Assembly: GCF_031178445.1 (NCBI RefSeq)
Contig: NZ_JAPSIY010000002.1
Coordinates: 310,001-374,000 of the forward strand
Origin: Microbacterium sp.
GTDB lineage: Bacteria > Actinomycetota > Actinomycetes > Actinomycetales > Microbacteriaceae
DNA length: 64,000 nucleotides
Direction: 5' to 3'
Shown: in pieces, positions 17,950 to 26,566 of the stretch
How positions within the stretch are numbered: position 1 is the stretch's first letter
How the letters are laid out: the number at the start of each line of letters is the position of its first letter
Notes under the pieces: generated by a model
Databases searched by the model: none
What the model saw: the letters and a program-made list of their open reading frames with translations, nothing else
What the model was told of the DNA's origin: nothing
Made by a program: the position numbers and the translations under genes

Positions 17950-19047
17950 TCAGGGCCGCGGGAGGACCGCGCGGAACTCCTGCACGCGCGTCGACCAGTC
18001 CACGGCGTGGGCGTCCGCGCCCTCCGGGAACGAGGTCGTGCTGGGCACCTGGGATGCGACAGCATCCGCGAACGCCGCGCTCGGCGCGACCAGCACGCCC
18101 TGAGCGTCACGGAAGCCGGCCACCGGGGTCGACACGACGGGGCGCCCCACCGCCTGATACTCGTACAGCTTGAGCGGATCGAGGCTGTCGGTGAACGACG
18201 TCACGACGTGCGGCACCACGAGCACGTCTGCATGCTGCAGGTACCCGGGCACCTCGTCGCGCGCCCGCGGCCCCAGCACCACGGCGCCGGCCTGGCGCAC
18301 GCGCGCGGAATCCCGCGCTGTCCAGGCCTCGGGTCCGACGAACACCAGCGTGCCCCGGCCGCGTAGCGCCTGCGCCGTCGCCACGCACAACTGGACATCG
18401 ATGCGATCGCGATGCAGTGTGCCCAGGTACAGCGCATACGGCTCTGCGGGAGCATCCGCCGGTCGAGGGGCCGGCCGCAGATAGCGTGCAGTGTCGACCC
18501 CGTTGCGCACCAGCGTGATCCCGGGGCGCTGCTCCGTCTTGCGACGCACCAGCTCGGGAGAGCAGGCGACCACCGCGGCCGCCTCCCGCAGCAGCCACGC
18601 CTCGCCCTCGGCGATGCGTTGCCGCTCGCCTTCAGGACGGTCGGCGGACAGCCAGTCGTCGGTCATGTCGTAGAGCACCGGCCATCCCGAGCGCCGTGCG
18701 AGGTGAACGGATGCGGGGTCGTTGATCCACAGCACCGGGTGCCGCATGCCGAGTCGCAGCGCCGCCCGCTCGGTCACGCGAGCCAGGCGGTCGTCCGCGG
18801 TGCGATCCACCCTCCGCGGCAGCCACTTCACCGGGCGCAGCCCCCAGAGCCGCTCGTCGATGCGGCGCAGGCCGCTGCCCATCGCCGGTCGCCTGCCGTT
18901 GCGGACGTCGTGCAGCGGGTCGTCGGGCGGCTCCACGAACAGCACGCGGAGTTCGGGGTCGGCGGCCAGAAGCCCCGCCACCAGGTACTGATTGCGGCGC
19001 CACACGCCATCCCACGGCTCGAGTGAGAGCACAACCAGGTCGCTCAT
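17950..19047 (-). CDS. Glycosyltransferase, GT4/TuaH-like
   Basis: The real protein is 365 residues beginning 'MSDLVVLSLEPWDGVWRRNQY'; the longer ORF to 20097 is the next gene read out of frame. ATG 19047 overlaps the upstream stop (ATGA). Features are 'LWINDPASVHLARRSGWPVLYDMTDDW', 'YALYLGTLHRDRIDVQL' and 'DPLKLYEYQAVGRPVVSTPV', typical of TuaH/WcfI-like GT-B enzymes. It is the last gene of a four-gene reverse operon. Substrate unknown. Confidence 0.84.
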   Translation of the reverse strand: MSDLVVLSLEPWDGVWRRNQYLVAGLLAADPELRVLFVEPPDDPLHDVRNGRRPAMGSGLRRIDERLWGLRPVKWLPRRVDRTADDRLARVTERAALRLGMRHPVLWINDPASVHLARRSGWPVLYDMTDDWLSADRPEGERQRIAEGEAWLLREAAAVVACSPELVRRKTEQRPGITLVRNGVDTARYLRPAPRPADAPAEPYALYLGTLHRDRIDVQLCVATAQALRGRGTLVFVGPEAWTARDSARVRQAGAVVLGPRARDEVPGYLQHADVLVVPHVVTSFTDSLDPLKLYEYQAVGRPVVSTPVAGFRDAQGVLVAPSAAFADAVASQVPSTTSFPEGADAHAVDWSTRVQEFRAVLPRP

Positions 19048-20084
19048 GCGCGCCACCCGCGTTCCGTGGCCAGCTCGATCGCCCGCTCGTAGACCTTCTC
19101 GGTGCGCGCGACCTGCCCGGCGAGCGAGAACTCGGCGCGCGCGCGCTCGCGTGCCTCTGCGGCGAGGCGGGAACGTCGTGCGCCATCGGTCGCCAGCGTC
19201 CGCAGCGCATCGGCCGCGTCCTCGATGTCGCCGGGACGGAAGCCGCTGCGTTCGTCGAGTCCTGCCAGCACATCGAGATGTCCCGCCGATGCCGCCGCGA
19301 CCGGAGCGACGCCCGCCGCCATCGCCTCGAGCACCGCGAGTCCGAGTCCTTCGACATCGCACGGCGCCAGGAACAGCGATGCGCCGTCGAGCAGTGCCGG
19401 CAGATCTGCCCGGAACCCGAGCAGCCGTACGGAGGAGCCGACGCCGAGATCGTCCACCAGTCGCTGCAGCGCATCGCGCTGGGTCCCGTCGCCGGCGATG
19501 TCCAATCGCCAGCCGTCGTGCGCGAGGCCGGATGCCACGAAAGCACGGATGCCGACTTCGGTGCGTTTCTCGGGCTGCAGGCGCTGCGCCATCAGCACGA
19601 TCTTCCCGGGATGTGCCGCGGCCTCGGCGTGCGGTACCCCGGAGTGCACGACCGTAGAGGGAAGGCCCGTTGCGGCGGCCACGGCCGAACTGATTGCGAT
19701 CTCGGCGTCCACCGTGCGCCGCAGCAGCAGATCGACGGGGATGCCGATGACCCGGCCGCGACGCAGAGCGAAATGGCGCGTCGAGACCAGCGCCGCACCG
19801 CGGCGACCGCGCACGAGAGCGGCCGCCGCGTCGGCATCGGTCATGTGCGAGTTGATCACGTCGAGTCGGTGGCGACGGCGGCGCAGGGCGGCGACCCCGG
19901 CGCGCACGCCCTCGGCAGGCTCCCACGTCGCTCCGGCGGCGCGGAGCTGCTCCGGCATCCGTGTCGCCGCTCCGCCGGCGACGTGCACCACATGACCGCC
20001 GGCGGCCTGTGCGACGGCGAGACGCAGCACGAACTGCTCGACCCCTGCGAATCGGTCGGAGCAGACCAGGTGCATGATCTTCAT
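19044..20084 (-). CDS. Glycosyltransferase family 4
   Basis: This is a 346-residue GT-B enzyme: 'MHLVCSDRFAGVEQFVLRLAVA' start, 'INSHMTDADAAAALV', 'IVLMAQRLQPEKRTEVGIRAF' and 'CDVEGLGLAVLEAMAAGVAPV' donor site. It overlaps both operon neighbours by ATGA, which suggests tightly coupled expression. The sugar and acceptor are unknown. Confidence 0.86.
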   Translation of the reverse strand: MKIMHLVCSDRFAGVEQFVLRLAVAQAAGGHVVHVAGGAATRMPEQLRAAGATWEPAEGVRAGVAALRRRRHRLDVINSHMTDADAAAALVRGRRGAALVSTRHFALRRGRVIGIPVDLLLRRTVDAEIAISSAVAAATGLPSTVVHSGVPHAEAAAHPGKIVLMAQRLQPEKRTEVGIRAFVASGLAHDGWRLDIAGDGTQRDALQRLVDDLGVGSSVRLLGFRADLPALLDGASLFLAPCDVEGLGLAVLEAMAAGVAPVAAASAGHLDVLAGLDERSGFRPGDIEDAADALRTLATDGARRSRLAAEARERARAEFSLAGQVARTEKVYERAIELATERGWRA

Positions 20085-21208
20085 GATCGCGCCCCACCGC
20101 GCTGCGTCGCGAGTTCCCCCAGCAGCTGCAGGTATCGCTCAGCCGTGGCGCGCCAGGTGAGGTGGATGACCGAATCCCGGCACGCCTGCCGCCACTGCGC
20201 CACCTCGGTGGCGGCGACCGACTCGAGGCGATCGGCTATCTGGCGCGGCTCAGGATCGACCAGGTAGCCGTTGTGGCCGTCGACGATCACCTCTGGCGCA
20301 ACCCCCACCCGAGTCGCGATCACCGGTATGCCGGAGGCCAACGCCTCGGTGATGACGAGACCGTACGACTCATAGGCGCTGGGGAAGGCGAACATGTCGG
20401 CGGCTGCGAACCAGGGCGCCAGGTCGACCTGCGGACCCGCGAACAGCACCCGCTCTGCCACGCCGCGGTCGATTGCGCGCGCCGTCATGCGATTGACGGC
20501 GGAGCGATAGCCGCCGACGACCAGCAGCATCACGGTGGGGGCGTCGACGAGGGCGTCGATCAGCAGCGCCACTCCCTTGCGATCGAGCTCGTGACCGATG
20601 AACAACGCGACCCGATGCTCCTCGTCCAAGGCGAGCCTGGCGCGAGCGGCCTCCCGCTCCACCGGAGTGGGCGGACGGTGCTCCTCGAGGTCCACCCCGT
20701 GCCCGATCACGTGCACGGGCGGGCGCACCCGGCCGTAGGTACGGCGCAGTACTTCGACTTCGCTGTCACACAACGCGACCACAGCGCGGTGCGTGCGGCC
20801 GCGATAGCGGTACCGGTCACGAAGATACGTGAAGACGTGCAGCGGGTTGCGCAGCATCCGCCACAGCATGTGACCGCGCGCCCGCATGGTCTCTGAGACG
20901 ACGCCATGGTTCACGTACACGTCGCCGGCTAGCGCGGCGTTGTGGCAGATCGACACGGCAGACGGATGCTGCGCGAGATGGCGGCGCGCGCGCATCCCGC
21001 CCCGCAGGCTGAAGGAGACCGCAGTGACCAGCCGTCTGAGACGCTGGGCCGTCAGCGAGCGCGGCACCGGATGGCGGCGCCCCAGATCGCCCTCGGTGAG
21101 CGTCTCGGCGGTGTGGCCCATCTCGACGAACTGTCGGTGCAGGTGCCAGGCCACCCCCGAGATACCGCCCCCGCGCCCCATCGTCGGCACGATCTGCACG
21201 ATGTGCAT
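20081..21208 (-). CDS. Glycosyltransferase family 4
   Basis: The protein has 375 residues from 'MHIVQIVPTMGRGGGISG' (ATG 21208 in an ATGA overlap with the fusion gene upstream). The rest of the listed ORF is the fusion gene in another frame. It has 'VYVNHGVVSETMRARGH' in the acceptor half, 'VALFIGHELDRKGVALLIDAL' at the hinge and 'SAYESYGLVITEALASGIPVIA' at the donor site. It is the second gene of the reverse operon. Confidence 0.86.
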   Translation of the reverse strand: MHIVQIVPTMGRGGGISGVAWHLHRQFVEMGHTAETLTEGDLGRRHPVPRSLTAQRLRRLVTAVSFSLRGGMRARRHLAQHPSAVSICHNAALAGDVYVNHGVVSETMRARGHMLWRMLRNPLHVFTYLRDRYRYRGRTHRAVVALCDSEVEVLRRTYGRVRPPVHVIGHGVDLEEHRPPTPVEREAARARLALDEEHRVALFIGHELDRKGVALLIDALVDAPTVMLLVVGGYRSAVNRMTARAIDRGVAERVLFAGPQVDLAPWFAAADMFAFPSAYESYGLVITEALASGIPVIATRVGVAPEVIVDGHNGYLVDPEPRQIADRLESVAATEVAQWRQACRDSVIHLTWRATAERYLQLLGELATQRGGARS

Positions 21209-23169
21209 CAGCCGGCCCCTCGGAAGCGCTTCTCCACTCGCACCGGGCCCAGCCGGTAGAGAGCAGCGCGGCGACGGGCCGCCGTGCCCCGTTCGCCGGG
21301 CAGCATCAGGGAGCGCGCCGTCGCGCCGAGCGCTGCCGCCAGCCGGGCGCTCTGCCAACCCACCGCACCGAAGTGCTTGCGCATGTAACGCTCCTGCGAC
21401 GCGTGGAAATGCGCCTCGCGCCGGCGCGGATCGGTGCTCGTGCCGCCCGCCAGATGCACGGCGTGCACCTCGGGAACGGCCCGATGCCGCCAGCCCAGCA
21501 GGTGCGCGCGGTATGCCCAGTCGGTCTCCTCCGCGTACAGGAAGAAGCGCTCGTCGAATCCGCCCACCTGCTCAAGGGCCTCGGCACGCAGCAGCAGCAC
21601 CGACCCGATCACGAACTGCGGACCGCCGGTCAGCCGTCCCAGACCGACCGCCTCCAGCCAGCTGCGGTGCGGCGCCGGGAACGGCCAGGAGACCCGCGCC
21701 GCATGGCCGGTGTCGTCGACCTGGGCGGGGCCGACGCTCGCGAGATCCGGTTCGGCCCGCAGCGCACTGTGCAGGTGATCGATGCCCGCAGGAGAGATCT
21801 CGGCGTCGGGGTTCAGCAGCAGCACGTCGCCGCCCGGTACCAGGCGGTCGCTGAGCGCCAGGTTCACCGCGGCGCCGAAACCGAGGTTCGCGCCGGCGTC
21901 GCGGTAGCGCACTCCGAGCTCCGCGCACAGGGCTGCGATCTCGGGCAGGGAGGAGTTGTCTATGACTGTGACGGGCAGGTCTGCAACCGGCGCCAGGGCG
22001 CGTCGCAGCATCCCGACCGCTCCGTACGCCACGACGATGACCTCGATCCCTGTGCGGGGCGATCCGGGCGCACGCGCGACCGAGGCGTAGAGCGAGCGGT
22101 AGGCGTCGGCGACCGCCTCCCAGGAACACTGCCGCGCCCGAGCCAGGCCGGCGGCCACCAGCTCCGCTCGGCGGGGTCCGGCGGCCTGCTGCACCGCATC
22201 CGCGAGCGCCTGAGCGTCGCCGGCGGGCACGACGATGCCCGCACCCCCGACCACGTCGGGGAGGGCCCCGGCATCGCTCGAGACCACAGGAATGCCGGCC
22301 GCCATGGCCTCGACCGCCACGCGGCCGAACTGCTCTGTCCATCGGTTCGTGGGGATCGAGGGCACGGCGAGCACATCGATCGTCCGGTAGTAGCCGGCGA
22401 CGTCGTCGGGCGGGATCGCCCCGAGCAGGTCGACTCGCCCCGTGAGCCCGCGCGATCCGATCAGGGTCGGCAGCTCGGCGGCCAGTGGGCCAGCACCTGC
22501 GATCCGGGCACGCAGGTGCGGGCTCGCCCGCAGGGCGTCGAGCAGCGTGAGCACGCCCTTCTCCGGAACGAGCCGTCCGAGCAGCCCCACGACGGCGGCA
22601 TCCGCGCGGGATCCGTCCTCTACGGGCGGCGAGGTCGCGGCGCCGGCATGGGAGATCGGATCGACGCCGAGCGGGATCACCCGCGCCTTCCCCGGGAAGC
22701 CCTTCTCGGTCGCGATGCGCGCGGCCTCGCTGTTGCACGCAGAGATCCCCGCCGCGCTGCGCAGCGCCCAGCGCTCCAGCCAGCGGAACGGCACGGGGTA
22801 GCGCTTGTCGAGGTTCTGCGCGGTGTACAGCACGACGGGTGCGGGGTTGCGCCGCAGCGCGCGCATCAGCAGCACCTGCGCAGTGCTCAGCGCGAACGGC
22901 TCCTCATGCACGTCGATGACGTCCCATCGCTCGCCGAGCGCCCTCCACAGTGGCCGAGGTGCGTAGACGAACAGGGCCGGATGCCGCCCGAAGGCGCGGG
23001 CCGGTCGAACCTGCTCCTCGGGAGCGGCGTCGAGCTCCGCCCAGGCACCGCCTGCGTGCCAGCGCGGCGCCGTGATCAGCGTGACGTCATCGCCCGCGGC
23101 GCGCAGCGCGCGTTCGCGGCCGCGCCACGCGGCGATCGCGGCGCTGTGCGAGATACGCAGCACGCGCAC
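21208..23169 (-). CDS. Two-domain glycosyltransferase fusion (GT4 followed by GT2)
   Basis: One 653-residue chain carries two catalytic units. Residues 1-365 are a GT-B/GT4 domain ('VVGLLGRLVPEKGVLTLLDAL', 'EQFGRVAVEAMAAGIPVV'). Residues about 375-640 are a GT-A/GT2 domain with 'IEVIVVAYGAVGMLRRAL', 'VTVIDNSS', 'VLLLNPDAEISPAG' and 'FDERFFLYAEETDWAYRAHLLG', the rhamnosyltransferase-like pattern. It therefore probably adds two successive sugars. GTG 23169 is preceded by CCTGGGGAGG and heads the operon. Each domain call is firm; coupling of the two reactions is inference. Confidence 0.87.
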   Translation of the reverse strand: MRVLRISHSAAIAAWRGRERALRAAGDDVTLITAPRWHAGGAWAELDAAPEEQVRPARAFGRHPALFVYAPRPLWRALGERWDVIDVHEEPFALSTAQVLLMRALRRNPAPVVLYTAQNLDKRYPVPFRWLERWALRSAAGISACNSEAARIATEKGFPGKARVIPLGVDPISHAGAATSPPVEDGSRADAAVVGLLGRLVPEKGVLTLLDALRASPHLRARIAGAGPLAAELPTLIGSRGLTGRVDLLGAIPPDDVAGYYRTIDVLAVPSIPTNRWTEQFGRVAVEAMAAGIPVVSSDAGALPDVVGGAGIVVPAGDAQALADAVQQAAGPRRAELVAAGLARARQCSWEAVADAYRSLYASVARAPGSPRTGIEVIVVAYGAVGMLRRALAPVADLPVTVIDNSSLPEIAALCAELGVRYRDAGANLGFGAAVNLALSDRLVPGGDVLLLNPDAEISPAGIDHLHSALRAEPDLASVGPAQVDDTGHAARVSWPFPAPHRSWLEAVGLGRLTGGPQFVIGSVLLLRAEALEQVGGFDERFFLYAEETDWAYRAHLLGWRHRAVPEVHAVHLAGGTSTDPRRREAHFHASQERYMRKHFGAVGWQSARLAAALGATARSLMLPGERGTAARRRAALYRLGPVRVEKRFRGAG

Positions 23170-23185
23170 AAGGCCTCCCCAGGGT

Positions 23186-23267
23186 TATGCTGTCTGCAGC
23201 AACCATATCCGCCGCGGAAGTCACTGGGGAGTGCTCCGCGGGGAACGATTCTGGGGATCGATGGGGG
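23186..23267 (+). promoter_or_regulatory. -10 box TATGCT with four-copy GGGGA leader
   Basis: TATGCT (23186-23191) precedes a leader of about 70 bases with G-tracts at 23226, 23240, 23253 and 23263, separated by 10, 9 and 6 bases. This is the densest example of the leader element. The last tracts overlap the ribosome-binding region of ATG 23268. The array could form a G-quadruplex or bind a regulator. Confidence 0.5.
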
Positions 23268-24455
23268 ATGGGAAGCGTATTCACTGGGGACCCACGGCCG
23301 CGCATCGTGCACCTCGACCACACGACGGTCAGGGGCGGCGCGGAACTGGCACTCGTGCGCCTGCTTTCAGCGCGCACCGACTGGCGTGCGGAGGTGCTGC
23401 TGCCCGCATCCGATCCGGACGACGTCTTCGCACTGCTGCCCGCAGACGTCCCCCGGCTCTTCGCCGGCGTGCGCCAGCTGGCCGGTGGGAGCGGAACGTC
23501 GCCCGTGCGGCTCCTCGGCCTCGGTGCGAGACTGACCGCGCAGGCCGCCGCCACCCGGTGGCACCGTGCTGTGCTCCGCAGCGACCTCGTCGTGGCGAAC
23601 AGCACCCGTGCAGCCGCATACGGAGCCCTCGCCGTGCGGGCGTCGGCCCGCCCGTTCGTCGTGCACATCCGCGACATGGTCGACCTTCAGAGCCTCGGCG
23701 CCTTCGGGTACCGGCTGATGACCAGGCTCATCCTGCCCAGAGCCGATGGTGTCGTGGCCAACTCGCGCATCACGCTCGAGAGCGCCCGCCCGTTCGTTCG
23801 CGAGGATGCGGTCGCGGTCAGCATCCCCAGTGCCGCCGGCATCCGCACCGGCGTCGCAGCGAAGCGAGTCGACGGTCCGCTTCGCATCGGGATGCTCGCC
23901 CGCATCGACCCCTGGAAGGGTCAGCGCGAGCTCCTCGAAGCCTTCGCGCTCGCCTTCCCCGATGGTGACGCGCAGCTCGAGCTCGTCGGCGGTGCTCCGT
24001 TCGAGCATGAGGACTTCGCAGGCGCACTGCGACGCCGTGCGACGGAACTGGGCGTCGCCGCGCGCGTGCACCTGCCCGGCCACGTCGACGACACCGCCGC
24101 GCGCATCGCGACGTGGGACATCGCCGTGCAGTACTCCACGCGGCCGGAGCCGCTCGGGCAGAACGTGCTGCAGTATCTCGCGGGTGGCGCGGCGACGGTG
24201 GTCGCGGACGAGGGCGGGCCGACCGAATGGGTCGACGACGGACGGAACGGCCTGCGGGTGCCCCCACGCAGCATCCCGCAGCTCGCCGAGGCACTGCGGC
24301 GGCTGGACGCCGACCCTGACCTGCGCTCACGGCTGTCGGCTCTAGCCCTGCGTACGCCGGGACTGATGGACGACGACGCCGTCGCACGAGCGCACGGCGA
24401 GGCATACGGAGAGGTGCTCACCCGCCGGAGACAGAGCGCGAAAGCCCTAAGCTGA
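23268..24455 (+). CDS. Glycosyltransferase family 4
   Basis: This is a 395-residue GT-B protein from ATG 23268. It has 'IVHLDHTTVRGGAELALVRLL' at the start, 'VVHIRDMVDLQSLGAFGY', 'IGMLARIDPWKGQRELLEAF' and the donor site 'TRPEPLGQNVLQYLAGGAATVV'. The ORF track start at 23187 would lie inside the G-rich leader and is not used. It heads a forward block with a nucleotidyltransferase, a PqqD-like protein and a MauE fusion, although the nucleotidyltransferase also has its own promoter. Confidence 0.86.
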   Translation: MGSVFTGDPRPRIVHLDHTTVRGGAELALVRLLSARTDWRAEVLLPASDPDDVFALLPADVPRLFAGVRQLAGGSGTSPVRLLGLGARLTAQAAATRWHRAVLRSDLVVANSTRAAAYGALAVRASARPFVVHIRDMVDLQSLGAFGYRLMTRLILPRADGVVANSRITLESARPFVREDAVAVSIPSAAGIRTGVAAKRVDGPLRIGMLARIDPWKGQRELLEAFALAFPDGDAQLELVGGAPFEHEDFAGALRRRATELGVAARVHLPGHVDDTAARIATWDIAVQYSTRPEPLGQNVLQYLAGGAATVVADEGGPTEWVDDGRNGLRVPPRSIPQLAEALRRLDADPDLRSRLSALALRTPGLMDDDAVARAHGEAYGEVLTRRRQSAKALS

Positions 24456-24460
24456 CGCCG
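24448..24460 (+). promoter_or_regulatory. Leaderless promoter TAAGCT-N6-GTG
   Basis: TAAGCT ends six bases before the GTG of the nucleotidyltransferase gene, so transcription should begin at the start codon itself. It overlaps the last codons of the preceding glycosyltransferase. Confidence 0.55.
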
Positions 24461-25320
24461 TGGGAGCCATCAAGGAGACGCCGATCCCGCTGGCGGTGCG
24501 GATCGAGCTGTGCCGCGCGGGCGTGCAGGTGATCGCCGACCGGCTCGGCATCCGGATGCTGCACATCAAGGGCACCACCGTCGACCGATCGATCCGCCCC
24601 AAGACACGCAACGGCAGCGACGTCGACATCATCGTGGATCCGGCAGCGGTGGGCATTCTGCACGAAGCACTGCTGGCGCACGACTGGCAGGTGTACAGCT
24701 CCTTCGAAGACGGCTCGCCGTTCGGCCACGCCCAGACGTACTGGAACAGCGACTGGGGCTACATCGACCTGCACCGCCGGTTCCCCGGCATCGGGCTCGC
24801 CGACGACAGCGCCTTCGAATTGCTGTGGGATCAGCACTCGACCGTGGTCGCGGCAGGGCGCGAGATCGCCGTGCCCTCCGTCACCGCACAAGCGGCGCTG
24901 TACGTGCTCAACGCGGCACGCGGCAGCACGAACGACCGGGCAGAGGCGCATCGTTTCCATCGCGCGCTGGCCGTCGATGAGCGCCTCAGACTGGACCTGC
25001 TGATCGACCGTCTGGACGCAGTGGTGGCCGCTGCCGTCGTCTCAGGGGAGTTGCAGCGGCACCGGCGGCGCGCTGAGTATCTGCTCTGGAAGACGGTCTC
25101 CGAGGGAGGGACCCGCACCCAGGAATGGTGGGGGAGGGTGCGCGCCGCGCGCTCGTGGCGTGAGGCGCTGCACATCATGATGCGGGCTCCGCGGGTGAAC
25201 CGCAGCAGGCTCGCGCACCAGCTCGGACATGCTCCTACTCGCCTCGACGTGTTCCGCGCCGCGATGACGCGGGCGCGCGTCGCGGTCGGGGAACTGCTGC
25301 CGCGAAGGAGCAGGGGATGA
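24460..25320 (+). CDS. NTP_transf_5-type nucleotidyltransferase family protein, copy 1
   Basis: The 286 residues contain the nucleotidyltransferase signature 'MLHIKGTTVDRS' and 'RNGSDVDIIVDP' near residues 27-60, followed by 'WGYIDLHRRFPGI' as the third acidic strand. This matches the uncharacterised NTP_transf_5 (PF14907) type, whose members often stand beside HprK-like kinases and PqqD-like proteins and are known as tailoring genes in some lasso-peptide clusters. The C-terminal third is helical and Arg-rich. It is leaderless and overlaps the next gene by ATGA. A second copy lies at 36167. Substrate unknown. Confidence 0.72.
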   Translation: MGAIKETPIPLAVRIELCRAGVQVIADRLGIRMLHIKGTTVDRSIRPKTRNGSDVDIIVDPAAVGILHEALLAHDWQVYSSFEDGSPFGHAQTYWNSDWGYIDLHRRFPGIGLADDSAFELLWDQHSTVVAAGREIAVPSVTAQAALYVLNAARGSTNDRAEAHRFHRALAVDERLRLDLLIDRLDAVVAAAVVSGELQRHRRRAEYLLWKTVSEGGTRTQEWWGRVRAARSWREALHIMMRAPRVNRSRLAHQLGHAPTRLDVFRAAMTRARVAVGELLPRRSRG

Positions 25321-25535
25321 GCCGCCTCGTGCGGGCGGCGGACGTCGGCGCCGTCGACGACGGGTCCCGCATATACGCCGCTGTCCTGCCGGACGGGCCG
25401 ATCTTCGTGCTGGCCGACGATGCGGCCGAGGTCTGGCGGGCCGTCGAGCGGCGCGACGGCGACATCCCGGCAGCCGACGAGAACGTCGCGGCCCTCGTGC
25501 AGGCCGGGCTGCTCACACTCGAGGAGGACACCTGA
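25317..25535 (+). CDS. PqqD-like (RiPP recognition element) small protein, copy 1
   Basis: This 72-residue protein has the PqqD pattern: two N-terminal beta strands ('RIYAAVLPDGPIFVLADDAAEVWRAV') and a short winged-helix part ending 'VAALVQAGLLTLEEDT'. PqqD proteins bind leader peptides of ribosomally made, modified peptides. It overlaps the nucleotidyltransferase by ATGA and shares a base with the next gene (TGATG), so it is co-translated with both. The sequence is short and divergent; the call rests on pattern plus context. Confidence 0.6.
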   Translation: MSRLVRAADVGAVDDGSRIYAAVLPDGPIFVLADDAAEVWRAVERRDGDIPAADENVAALVQAGLLTLEEDT

Positions 25536-26530
25536 TGCCCATGGCACTGACCATCACCCCCGCACTGATCGTCGCGGCCGTCCTGCTCGTCAGCGGAGTG
25601 GCCAAGCTGCGCACACCCGACGACGAGGCGGGGTGGACCGAACTGGGAGTTCCGGCAGCGCTGAGGCGTGGCTGGCTGATGCGGCTGCATCCGTTCGCCG
25701 AGATCGCGCTCGCCCTGGCGCTTGCACTGCTCGGCGGCGTCCTCGGCGTCCTCGCCGCCGTCGCCGCAACCCTGCTCTTCGCGGTGTACCTCGTGATGAT
25801 CTGGCGCGCCAGGAAGCAAACACCCGATGCCTCCTGCGCATGCTTCGGCGAGCGCAAGCCCATCACGGTGCGCACGCTGCTGCGCAACGGATGGCTGGTG
25901 CTGCTGTCGGGTCTGGCAGCGGCCACGATCGGCGTGAGCCCGCTCTTGGGCGGTGTTGTCGCTCTCGCCCTGCCGAATTGGAGCTGGCTGCTCGCGCTCG
26001 CCGCCGTCGCAGTGACGTTCGTGCTGGTGCATCAGCCCGCTCCGTCGGCATCCTCGCCGGACGACACGTCAGTGCCCGCACCGACGGCCGCGGATGATCT
26101 CGACGACTACATCCGCACTCGCACGCCGGCCGTGCCGGTTCAGCTCGGCGACGGCACCACCGTCAACCTGCGCACCCTCTCTGCGCGTGCGCCGATCCTG
26201 ATCCTCGCGGTCTCGGAGACGTGCGGTTCGTGCACGCCCGTGATCGAGAGTGCCGAGCATTGGCGGACCCTGCTTCCGGAGGTCTCCGTGCGGCTCCTGC
26301 TGCGTGCGACGCCTGAGCAGAGCACACTGACGAGCAGCGTGGAGCCGCAGACCCTGCATGATCCGCAAGGGTACGTGCGTGACTCGATCGCCGAGTGGCC
26401 CACACCCACAGCCGTGCTGCTGGGTGCCGACGGGCTTCTTGCCGGGGGGCCCGTCAGCGGCCACCCTGACATCCAGGAGTTCGTCGCCGACATCTACGAG
26501 TCCTTGCACGGCGTCCGGCCGCCCGTCTGA
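25535..26530 (+). CDS. MauE/DoxX-type membrane protein fused to a thioredoxin-like domain
   Basis: The protein has 331 residues. The first 170 hold four to five membrane helices with the MauE motif 'ASCACFGERKPIT', in which two Cys face a redox site. After a Pro/Ser linker, residues about 205-320 form a thioredoxin-like domain with 'SETCGSCTPVIESAEHW' as the CxxC site and a cis-Pro region 'EWPTPTAVLLG'. Such pairs pass electrons across the membrane for disulfide formation or reduction outside the cell. It is the last gene of the block. A redox partner could be the Cys-containing Tat protein at 17343, which is inference. Confidence 0.78.
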   Translation: MPMALTITPALIVAAVLLVSGVAKLRTPDDEAGWTELGVPAALRRGWLMRLHPFAEIALALALALLGGVLGVLAAVAATLLFAVYLVMIWRARKQTPDASCACFGERKPITVRTLLRNGWLVLLSGLAAATIGVSPLLGGVVALALPNWSWLLALAAVAVTFVLVHQPAPSASSPDDTSVPAPTAADDLDDYIRTRTPAVPVQLGDGTTVNLRTLSARAPILILAVSETCGSCTPVIESAEHWRTLLPEVSVRLLLRATPEQSTLTSSVEPQTLHDPQGYVRDSIAEWPTPTAVLLGADGLLAGGPVSGHPDIQEFVADIYESLHGVRPPV

Positions 26531-26566
26531 CCGCCACCGGATCGAGGGCGGGTCGCGACCGTCGTA

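Noticed and set aside
19048-20097. N-terminal extension of the reverse ORF 17950-20097
   Set aside because: The part above 19047 is Arg/Gly-rich and overlaps the neighbouring GT4 gene in another frame; the ATGA overlap at 19047 marks the true start.
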